Below, piece after piece: positions 1 through 5,725 of a stretch of 8,568 nucleotides of DNA. The notes under the pieces are model-generated. The model was not told the DNA's origin. It saw only the letters and a list, made by a program, of their open reading frames with translations, and ran no database searches. Source of the stretch: Candidatus Roizmanbacteria bacterium (GTDB taxonomy: Bacteria > Patescibacteriota > Microgenomatia > UBA1406 > GWC2-37-13); assembly GCA_016206365.1 (NCBI GenBank), contig JACQRR010000174.1:1-8568 (forward strand), read 5' to 3'. Made by a program: the position numbers and the translations under genes. How positions within the stretch are numbered: the stretch's first letter is position 1; each line of letters starts with the position of its first letter.

Positions 1-12
1 CGGTTGGACATA

Positions 13-47
13 AAAAGTTAAAAGTTAAAAGTTAAAAGTGCAAAGTT
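13..47. repeat. AAAAGTT heptad tandem repeat
   Basis: Five successive 7-bp units can be read: AAAAGTT three times (13-33), then AAAAGTG (34-40) and CAAAGTT (41-47). The sequence then decays into related A/T-rich text (ACAATTCAAAATTTAAAA). The array holds the GTG used as the start of the following gene. Bases 1-37 show no other feature: all three forward frames close by stops at 11, 19 and 33, so any upstream gene on this strand ends in or before this stretch. Short A-rich heptad arrays of this kind are known between genes in several bacterial groups. Their function is not known to me. Confidence 0.8.
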
Positions 48-1051
48 ACAATTCAAAATTTAAAAATAATAATATTTTAGTAACCGGTGGTACTGGTTTT
101 GTGGGATCGCATCTGGTGGAAGAGTTAGTGAGCCAAGAAGCGAATGTGATTACTACTTTTATTAGTACCTCTCCACTATCCTATTTTTTTACTCAGGGGC
201 TGAATAAAAAAGTAAAGATGGTACATGTAGACGTGTGCAATTTTGACGGAGTGTTTGACATGGTTACAAAATTCGAAATAGACTATATTTTCCATCTTGC
301 CTCGCAGGCGTTGGTTGAAACTGCTTTTTACAATCCAAGAAGGACAATGGAGTCAAATATCATGGGAACGGTAAATGTATTGGAGAGTGCGCGCTTATAT
401 TCTAAAGTTAAAGCGGTGGTTGTTGCATCTTCGGATAAAGCCTACGGTAAACTGTCTAACACCCCCGAGGTGTCTTTTGGACTAAGATTCACCTCGGGGG
501 TGAAAGTTAAATACAAGGAAACAGATCCATTAAAAGGAGATCATCCCTATGAGGTTTCGAAATCTGCAGCGGATTTGATTTCTTATGCTTATTTTAAAAC
601 TTACAAGTTACCGGTGGTGGTTACTCGCTTTGGAAATATTTACGGCGAAGGAGATCTTAATTTTTCACGAATTATTCCCGGGATTATGAAGTCGCTTATT
701 AAAGATGAGGTTTTAGATATAAGAAGCGATGGGAAATATACAAGAGATTATTTGTATGTAAAGGATGTAGTTAGTGGCTATTTGTTATTAGCTAAAGACA
801 TTGACAATGTAAAAGGTGAAGCTTTTAATTTCGGTTCAGATGATACGCTTTCTGTATTTGAAGTTGTTGAGCAGCTTGAGAAAAGCTTAAAGAAAAAAAT
901 TCTTTATAAGATTTTGGATAGAGCTAAAAATGAAATACCGTATCAATCTCTTGACTACTCGAAGATAAAAAAAAGGTTAGGTTGGAAACACGGACACTCG
1001 CTTAAGAGCACGATAAAAAATATCTATTATTGGTATAAACAAATTTTATGA
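38..1051 (+). CDS. NAD-dependent epimerase/dehydratase, CDP-glucose 4,6-dehydratase-like
   Basis: This is an extended short-chain dehydrogenase/reductase of 337 residues, close to the family's usual length. It probably acts on a nucleotide-activated sugar, as a 4,6-dehydratase or epimerase in the cytoplasm. The NAD-binding loop VTGGTGFVG lies at residues 15-23. The catalytic motif SSDKAYG is at 131-137; its S-D-K triad resembles CDP-glucose 4,6-dehydratases (T-D-K) more than dTDP-glucose enzymes (T-D-E). The YxxxK pair is Y171/K175. The C-terminal part contains SDGKYTRDYLYVKDV (230-244) and the LD-x-SK...LGW signature (305-315). Residues about 141-156 are encoded by a palindromic insertion (see 460-502). 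The start is GTG at 38. It is the only standard start between the in-frame stop at 26-28 and the NAD-binding loop, it lies in a repeat, and no Shine-Dalgarno is visible, so it is uncertain. The stop overlaps the next gene by ATGA. Exact substrate is unknown. Confidence 0.85.
   Translation: MQSYNSKFKNNNILVTGGTGFVGSHLVEELVSQEANVITTFISTSPLSYFFTQGLNKKVKMVHVDVCNFDGVFDMVTKFEIDYIFHLASQALVETAFYNPRRTMESNIMGTVNVLESARLYSKVKAVVVASSDKAYGKLSNTPEVSFGLRFTSGVKVKYKETDPLKGDHPYEVSKSAADLISYAYFKTYKLPVVVTRFGNIYGEGDLNFSRIIPGIMKSLIKDEVLDIRSDGKYTRDYLYVKDVVSGYLLLAKDIDNVKGEAFNFGSDDTLSVFEVVEQLEKSLKKKILYKILDRAKNEIPYQSLDYSKIKKRLGWKHGHSLKSTIKNIYYWYKQIL
460..502. repeat. in-frame palindromic element (13-bp inverted repeat, 17-nt loop)
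   Basis: The left arm CACCCCCGAGGTG (460-472) and right arm CACCTCGGGGGTG (490-502) are perfect reverse complements separated by 17 nt. Each arm is also a small interrupted palindrome: ACACC/GGTGT at 459-473 and TTCACC/GGTGAA at 488-504. The element is much richer in G+C than its surroundings and is translated in frame as about 15 residues of the dehydratase, between the SSDK and YxxxK motifs. No T-run follows, so it does not look like a terminator. It resembles in principle the palindromic elements that insert into coding genes in Rickettsia, or paired REP-like sequences. No second copy was seen in this window. Confidence 0.8.
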
Positions 1052-1857
1052 ACAATCCACTAAAAGTCATAGCAAAAAAAATGCGCTTCGATATGATGAA
1101 AGCCATTCGACCGGGCCAGAGCCATCATATAGGATGCTCTTATTCAATCGTGGAGATTCTTACCTTCTTATACTTTAAGCTATTAAAAATAGATCCGAAA
1201 AATCCATCCAATCATGACAGAGATATTTTTATCCTAAGCAAAGGTCATGCTGGTCTTGCTTTATACACCATCCTTTTTGAAAAAGGTTTTATAAATAAAG
1301 ATACGCTTTTGAGTTATGATCAAGACGGGGGGATATTGCCTGAGCATGCAAGCAATGTTATCCCGGGCGTTGAAGTTTCAACAGGTTCGCTTGGGCACGG
1401 TCTTCCGATTGCTGTTGGCTTTGCAACGTCATTTTTAAATGATGACAAACACAACAACGTATATGTCCTTATGTCCGATGGCGAGCTAAATGAAGGGTCA
1501 AACTGGGAGGCGATTATGTATGCTGGTTTTCACAAGCTTCATAATTTGACCGTCGTAATTGACGGCAACGGTTTTCAGGGATACTCTGATACAGAAAAAG
1601 TCATCGACCTCTCCCCCATCTCAAGAAAAATAGAGAATTTTGGCTGGAATTATTATGATGCGGATGGACATGATTTTGACAGTTTAGACAAAGTTTTCCA
1701 AAAAATAAAAAAGAATAAAAACAAAAAACCTCATTTCATCTTTGCCAAAACGACCAAAGGCAAAGGTCTACCCGGACTTGAAGGTAAATTTGAGGCACAC
1801 TATAAATCACTAGATGAAGAGACAAAACAAAAGTTATTAAATTTTCTCAAAATATAA
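1048..1857 (+). CDS. transketolase, N-terminal (TPP-binding) subunit
   Basis: This 269-residue protein matches the N-terminal half of transketolase, encoded separately as in many archaea and small-genome bacteria. With the next gene product it should form a thiamine-diphosphate enzyme that transfers a two-carbon ketol unit between sugar phosphates in the cytoplasm. Visible motifs are LSKGHA (63-68), TGSLGHGL (112-119), the TPP/metal motif SDGELNEGSNWEA (143-155) with its distal D172-x-N174, and TTKGKG (235-240). The first Gly of the classical GDG is Ser here. I recall SDGE-type motifs from transketolase-like proteins of surface-sugar clusters, so this need not mean loss of activity. The ATG lies in the stop of the upstream dehydratase (ATGA, 4-bp overlap), implying coupled expression. 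Its job could be central pentose metabolism or a branched-sugar step. Confidence 0.93.
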   Translation: MNNPLKVIAKKMRFDMMKAIRPGQSHHIGCSYSIVEILTFLYFKLLKIDPKNPSNHDRDIFILSKGHAGLALYTILFEKGFINKDTLLSYDQDGGILPEHASNVIPGVEVSTGSLGHGLPIAVGFATSFLNDDKHNNVYVLMSDGELNEGSNWEAIMYAGFHKLHNLTVVIDGNGFQGYSDTEKVIDLSPISRKIENFGWNYYDADGHDFDSLDKVFQKIKKNKNKKPHFIFAKTTKGKGLPGLEGKFEAHYKSLDEETKQKLLNFLKI

Positions 1858-1884
1858 AGCCTTCTAAAATTACTTTTTGTCTAT

Positions 1885-2823
1885 ATGCGTACTGCAATAA
1901 TCGAAGAAATATACAACACGATGAAAGAGAATAAGAATACGTATTTTCTGACAGGAGATTTAGGATACAATGCCCTTGAAAAAATTGAGCAAAGTTTTTC
2001 CAAAAGATTTATCAATGTTGGGGTAGCTGAACAGAATATGATAGGGATTGCAACTGGTCTTGCTTTATCCGGAAAAAAAGTCTTCGTCTACTCTATCATT
2101 CCGTTTCTTCTAATGCGCTGTTACGAACAGATAAGAAATGATATCTGTTTTCACGACGTCGATGTAACGCTTTTAGGTATAGGGAGCGGGTTGTCTTATG
2201 GGATCTTAAGCAGCACTCATTTTGCTTTAGAAGATATGGCAATCCTTCGGCCGCTTCCTAACATGTCGATTTTTTCTCCGGCCGATGAGACAGAGGCGGT
2301 ACTAGGAATAAGATATTTGAGAAATTTCCATCAGCCTGTCTATATTCGAATAGCAGGAAGAAAAGAGCCGATTGTAAATAGTAAACCGTATCATTTTAAA
2401 TTCGGCAAAGGAGTCGTTCTGCAAGAAGGCAAAGATATTACAATTTTTTCAACTGGCGTCATAATGGATGAGGTATTAAAAGCTGCAAAGTTATTAAAGC
2501 AAATAAAAAATATAAAACCAACAGTTGTAAATATCCATACGGTAAAGCCGCTAGACGAAGAATTAATAATTAATAGATCTAAAAAATCTAAAGTGGTATT
2601 TGTCATCGAGGAACATGGAATAATAGGTGGTTTGGGATCTGCGATCTGTGAATTATTAAGTAGCCAAAAACTAAATGTCAAGATTTTGCGAATCGGAGTC
2701 GAAGATAAACATATAAAGATAGTAGGTACAAGAGAATACTTGAGAAAAATTTTATCACTTGATGCCGATGGTATATATAGAAAAATACTGAAGGAGAATG
2801 AGAAATATTCCTATTCTGAATAA
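1885..2823 (+). CDS. transketolase, C-terminal subunit
   Basis: This 312-residue partner of the preceding subunit contains the pyrimidine-binding and C-terminal transketolase domains. Visible are LTGDLGY (22-28), VGVAEQNMIG (45-54) whose Glu49 should be the conserved acid that activates TPP, and SYGILSSTHFALED (104-117) followed by RPLPNMSIFSPAD (122-134). The C-terminal Rossmann-like domain includes EEHGIIGGLGSA (242-253). The start at 1885 gives MRTAIIEE, which matches the normal family start; it lies 27 nt after the upstream gene with no Shine-Dalgarno. The last three codons and the stop TAA lie inside the duplicated ppc segment that begins near 2814, so the extreme C-terminus (about the last three residues) may have been changed by that event. 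The gene overlaps the ppc remnant by 26 bp in another frame. Confidence 0.93.
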   Translation: MRTAIIEEIYNTMKENKNTYFLTGDLGYNALEKIEQSFSKRFINVGVAEQNMIGIATGLALSGKKVFVYSIIPFLLMRCYEQIRNDICFHDVDVTLLGIGSGLSYGILSSTHFALEDMAILRPLPNMSIFSPADETEAVLGIRYLRNFHQPVYIRIAGRKEPIVNSKPYHFKFGKGVVLQEGKDITIFSTGVIMDEVLKAAKLLKQIKNIKPTVVNIHTVKPLDEELIINRSKKSKVVFVIEEHGIIGGLGSAICELLSSQKLNVKILRIGVEDKHIKIVGTREYLRKILSLDADGIYRKILKENEKYSYSE

Positions 2824-3037
2824 AGAAAATGTAGAAAAGTTTGCTAAAGAGAGGGACGTGTGGAAGGATATAAAAGAAGATATTAAAGCTTTGAAGGATG
2901 CACTTGAGGTAGGGTTGGAACCAAAAAATGCTTTACATTTAGAGCATCATAAATTAGCTAAAAAAATTTGGATAAGTTTCAAAAATAAGAAAAAAGTTGG
3001 GTTGGAGGCCAAAGTTTGTGATAAAAAAAACACTTAA
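2798..3037 (+). pseudogene. remnant of archaeal-type PEP carboxylase (C-terminal fragment)
   Basis: This 79-codon frame encodes, after MRNIPI, about 60 residues nearly identical to PEP carboxylase residues 432-491 (numbered from the ATG at 3050) of the intact gene downstream. Nucleotides 2814-2994 align without gaps to 4341-4521 with 8 mismatches. The homology then stops and 15 unrelated residues follow to the stop. All active-site regions of PEP carboxylase are absent, so it cannot be an active carboxylase. The first 15 bases (ATGAGAAATATTCCT) match 13 of 15 bases at the start of ppc at 3071, which suggests a copy of ppc that lost its middle. All eight substitutions lie in codons whose amino acid differs (for example L to W, M to R), as expected for a decaying copy. 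An AAGGAG precedes the ATG but at 1-nt spacing, too close for normal use. Translation as a small protein cannot be ruled out. Confidence 0.75.
2814..2994 (+). repeat. direct repeat, copy 1 (duplicated ppc 3' end)
   Basis: This segment matches 4341-4521 in the same orientation over 181 bp with no gaps and 8 mismatches, about 95.6% identity counted by hand. The offset of 1,527 bp is a multiple of three. It begins inside the last codons of the transketolase C-terminal subunit. Confidence 0.9.
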
Positions 3038-3070
3038 AAGCGTCAAAAAATGGTACGAAATTACTCTAAG

Positions 3071-4573
3071 ATGAGAAAGATACCTTCTTCAATGGCAACG
3101 CAACATCCGGATAATGCCTCATCGCCCTATTGGCAGAAAAATGCTTTTATCTCTGCGGCTGCCGAAATAAAAGAAAGCTATCTCTGCTTTTCAGAACTTG
3201 ATATTGATGAATACAATTGGGATTGGGAGGGCAAGTTTGTTGACGAGGCAGTGGTGGATAGATTATTGCATGAATATTTTGATTATTTCAGTAAATTTCC
3301 TTTAGGTAAAGAAAAATATCTCACCTTTCGCATACCTAACCCAAAAGTTGAAAAACAGTATCGTCTTGCGCGTTCTTTTATGGTTGCGATAACCAATAGT
3401 CAACTAATGCAGAGCATGGGATTTAAAGATCACCCGATTTTTGAGATGATACTTCCCTTGACCGAAACAGCAGAAGACATTATATACATCCAAGAAGCTT
3501 TTAGGCAACTTGTAAACATTGATCATCCGTTGCTGAAGATGAAAGACTCAATTCAACATATCGAGATAATTCCCCTGATAGAGCAGGTCGAGCGAATCTT
3601 CAATTCTGGTGAACTGATAAGGAAATATATAAGACTTCATAAAAAGGTATTTGGAAAAATGCCCTCATATCTTCGCCCCTATCTGGCAAGAAGTGACCAC
3701 GCATTAAACTCAGGCCTTGTTCCTACAATGTTAGCCATAAAAGTTGCTCTTTCGGAATTTGAAAAAATTGAGAAAGAAGTAGATATCAAGCTTTATCCCA
3801 TGCTGGGAACAGGAAGTCTGCCGTTTAGAGGAAGTGTCGCTCCAGATACGATAGATCAAGCAATCGAGGAGTATGCTGGCGTATCGACTCTAGCTGTCCA
3901 AAGTGGCTTCAGATATGATTATCCAAAGTCACTAGTTATAAAAGCAATACAAAAGCTCAAAAAGAAACTATTCAGGACAAAAGCCAAAGTTTTACGAGAT
4001 AATGAGGTCGAATTAACCAAAAAAGTTATACCCTTGTTTGAGCGACCATACAAACAAACAGTAGAAAAACTGGCTCCTTTGATAAATTCTTGGAGTCATG
4101 AATTTCCAAAAAGAAGAGAGCGAATGCAGCACATTGGTCTTTTTGGCTATTCTCGAGGAGTCGGTTCGGCAAAACTCCCACGAGCGATACCTTTTACCGG
4201 TTTTCTCTACTCTATTGGTCTCCCGCCAGAAATCATAGGAACAGGTCGAGGAATACGTAAGGCGAAAAAGGAAAAGATTTGGCAGGAAATTTCTCATGTA
4301 TATAAATATTTCAGGAAAGATATCATTCAGGCAGGTTGCTTTCTGAATAAAGAAAATGTAGAAAAGCTTGCTAAAGAGATGGACGTGTTGAAGGATATAA
4401 AAGAAGATATTAAAGCTTTGGAGGATGCACTTGAGGTAGAGTTGGGGCCAAAAAATGCTTTACATTTAGAGCATCATAAATTAGCTAAAAAAATTTGGCT
4501 AAGTTTCAAAAATAAGAAAAAGTTCTCAGACTTGATAACGCGAGGAGGGGTAATCCGAAAAAGCTTGGGATAA
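3071..4573 (+). CDS. ppcA: phosphoenolpyruvate carboxylase, archaeal type
   Basis: The protein adds bicarbonate to PEP to give oxaloacetate and phosphate, an anaplerotic step in the cytoplasm. It is the short archaeal-type enzyme (about 500 residues), unrelated in length to the roughly 900-residue bacterial form. From this start, MRKIPSSMATQHPDNA is residues 1-16, as in archaeal homologues. Further family motifs are ARSDHALNSG (206-215), LGTGSLPFRG (245-254), VQSGFRYDYP (276-285), HIGLFGYSR (354-362) and LPRAIPFTGFLYSIGLPPE (369-387). The end, IRKSLG, also matches the family. An in-frame ATG at 3050 would add seven residues (MVRNYSK); I prefer 3071 because homologues begin there. Neither start has a Shine-Dalgarno. 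The 3' end is duplicated upstream (2814-2994), and the last 48 bp overlap the convergent aminotransferase. Identification is secure; I use the symbol for the archaeal family. Confidence 0.95.
   Translation: MRKIPSSMATQHPDNASSPYWQKNAFISAAAEIKESYLCFSELDIDEYNWDWEGKFVDEAVVDRLLHEYFDYFSKFPLGKEKYLTFRIPNPKVEKQYRLARSFMVAITNSQLMQSMGFKDHPIFEMILPLTETAEDIIYIQEAFRQLVNIDHPLLKMKDSIQHIEIIPLIEQVERIFNSGELIRKYIRLHKKVFGKMPSYLRPYLARSDHALNSGLVPTMLAIKVALSEFEKIEKEVDIKLYPMLGTGSLPFRGSVAPDTIDQAIEEYAGVSTLAVQSGFRYDYPKSLVIKAIQKLKKKLFRTKAKVLRDNEVELTKKVIPLFERPYKQTVEKLAPLINSWSHEFPKRRERMQHIGLFGYSRGVGSAKLPRAIPFTGFLYSIGLPPEIIGTGRGIRKAKKEKIWQEISHVYKYFRKDIIQAGCFLNKENVEKLAKEMDVLKDIKEDIKALEDALEVELGPKNALHLEHHKLAKKIWLSFKNKKKFSDLITRGGVIRKSLG
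4341..4521 (+). repeat. direct repeat, copy 2 (within ppc)
   Basis: This is the parental copy of the 181-bp duplication, encoding the C-terminal region of PEP carboxylase from LNKENVEK to FKNKKK. It ends about 5 bp before the stop codon of the convergent aminotransferase gene, so the duplicated piece does not include the two-gene overlap. Confidence 0.9.
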
Positions 4574-5725
4574 TGAGAGGATTGCTTCTGCTACTTTTGG
4601 GATACTTGCAAGAGATAACCCGCCAAAGTTCAGGCGGCTATTGGAGAGAAGAAAAATTCCGTATTTTATCTTTAAGGTTTTGATTTGCGGTTGGTTTAAA
4701 CCAAGAAGACTAAACAATCCTTCCCCTTGTTTCACAAAATCAAATTGACCAGCGGTATATTTTGCAAAAAATTCTCTTCTCTTTTTTAGACTGTTTACCA
4801 TTTGCTGCAAAGATTTAATCCACTCAGTTTTTAATTCCCTACTTTCAAGGATTACTTTTACGACTAATTCTCCAAATGCAGAAGGATTCGAGTTAACAAT
4901 GCGAAAGAAATATTTTAGGCGTTCATCAATTGCATTTTTTTCTCTTTTTGTTTTTGAAAAAATAAAAAGTGCTCCTGTTCTATTCTGGTAAAGAGTCATG
5001 TTTTTTGAAAATGATAAGACTACAGAAATTGGGATTTTCTTTTTGGTAAACAATCTTATTGCGAAGCTGTCTTGATCGATGTTATTTCCTAATCCCATGT
5101 AAGCAAAATCAAACAATACTTTGTTTTTGTTTTCTTGAATAAGATTTGCAATTTGATCCCACTGATCTTTACTGGGATTAATACCGGTTGGATTATGTGT
5201 CGATCCAGCCTGAAAGAGCACTTCGCTTTCTGGATGGCGTTTGAGTTGTCTTTCCAGAGCTTTTATGTTGAAGGATCCATTTTTGTCTAAATGATTAAAA
5301 GAAATGATCTTGAATTTATGATGAGAAAAAATTCTTTGATGATTTTCCCAAGTTGGAGTTGCTATGATGATTGTTGGTCGCTTATAAAGTTGTTTTATAA
5401 ACATAGACCAGATATAAAGTCCATTAGTTCCACCCATTACTCCTTGTTTAGATATAAGGTTTTCTTTATCCAAAAACAAGTTTTTTCCAAGCATTATTTG
5501 GCAGGTTTCTTTTAAGAAGGTTGGATCGCCGGATAAAGGAAGATAGTTAAAATTATCAAAATGCATTAACGAAATAGCTTTTTTTACAACAGGAATAACA
5601 AATGGTTTACCTTCTTCATCCAAATAAATGCCAATTCCTCCATTGATTTTATCTTTCCTAGAATTGTGTTTAAATTCTTCGTTGAGTTGAAAGATTTCGT
5701 CGACCGAATTATTAGCAAACTTCAT
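4526..5725 (-). CDS. aspartate/aromatic aminotransferase, class I (AspC/TyrB type)
   Basis: This 399-residue PLP enzyme of the AspC/TyrB subgroup probably moves the amino group between glutamate and oxaloacetate, giving aspartate. Visible family features are KINGGIGIYLDEEGKPF (26-42), YLPLSGDPTF (61-70), TPTWENH (123-129, Trp stacking on PLP), HNPTG (177-181), FDFAYMG (205-211, Asp206 and Tyr209 contacting PLP), SFSKNMTLYQNRTGAL with the Schiff-base lysine at K241, and NSRLNFGG with R364 as the expected carboxylate-binding arginine. R275 sits where AspC enzymes keep the arginine for the second carboxylate, but the neighbouring YSNPP is NSNPS, so substrate preference may be shifted. The ATG overlaps the stop of the upstream glycosyltransferase (ATGA). 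The 3' end runs about 12 residues past the usual end and overlaps ppc tail to tail. Its position opposite ppc fits a PEP-oxaloacetate-aspartate route. Confidence 0.88.
   Translation of the reverse strand: MKFANNSVDEIFQLNEEFKHNSRKDKINGGIGIYLDEEGKPFVIPVVKKAISLMHFDNFNYLPLSGDPTFLKETCQIMLGKNLFLDKENLISKQGVMGGTNGLYIWSMFIKQLYKRPTIIIATPTWENHQRIFSHHKFKIISFNHLDKNGSFNIKALERQLKRHPESEVLFQAGSTHNPTGINPSKDQWDQIANLIQENKNKVLFDFAYMGLGNNIDQDSFAIRLFTKKKIPISVVLSFSKNMTLYQNRTGALFIFSKTKREKNAIDERLKYFFRIVNSNPSAFGELVVKVILESRELKTEWIKSLQQMVNSLKKRREFFAKYTAGQFDFVKQGEGLFSLLGLNQPQIKTLKIKYGIFLLSNSRLNFGGLSLASIPKVAEAILSLSQAFSDYPSSRYQV

Noticed and set aside
13..47. Heptad repeats as a CRISPR array
   Set aside because: The units are 7 bp with no spacers.
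460..502. Palindrome in the SDR gene as an intrinsic terminator or riboswitch
   Set aside because: It is mid-gene, translated in frame, and not followed by a U-run; a mobile palindromic element fits better.
1474..1512. SDG instead of GDG in the transketolase TPP motif as a sign of inactivation
   Set aside because: The Asp, downstream Glu/Asn residues and all other motifs are intact, and I recall SDGE forms in related transketolase-like proteins.
2391..2681. Minus-strand open frame of 96 codons
   Set aside because: It lies wholly inside the transketolase C-terminal subunit gene, has no recognisable domain and a low-complexity composition; it is a shadow frame.
4013..4297. Minus-strand open frame of 94 codons inside ppc
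   Set aside because: It is antisense to conserved PEP carboxylase motifs and shows no family features of its own.
4620..4637. Hairpin CCGCC-8 nt-GGCGG as a possible terminator between the convergent genes
   Set aside because: The stem is only 5 bp, no T-run follows on either strand, and it lies in conserved aminotransferase coding sequence (the RLNFGG region).
5291..5515. Plus-strand open frame of 74 codons
   Set aside because: It is antisense to conserved aminotransferase sequence (the TPTWENH region) with no domain signal.
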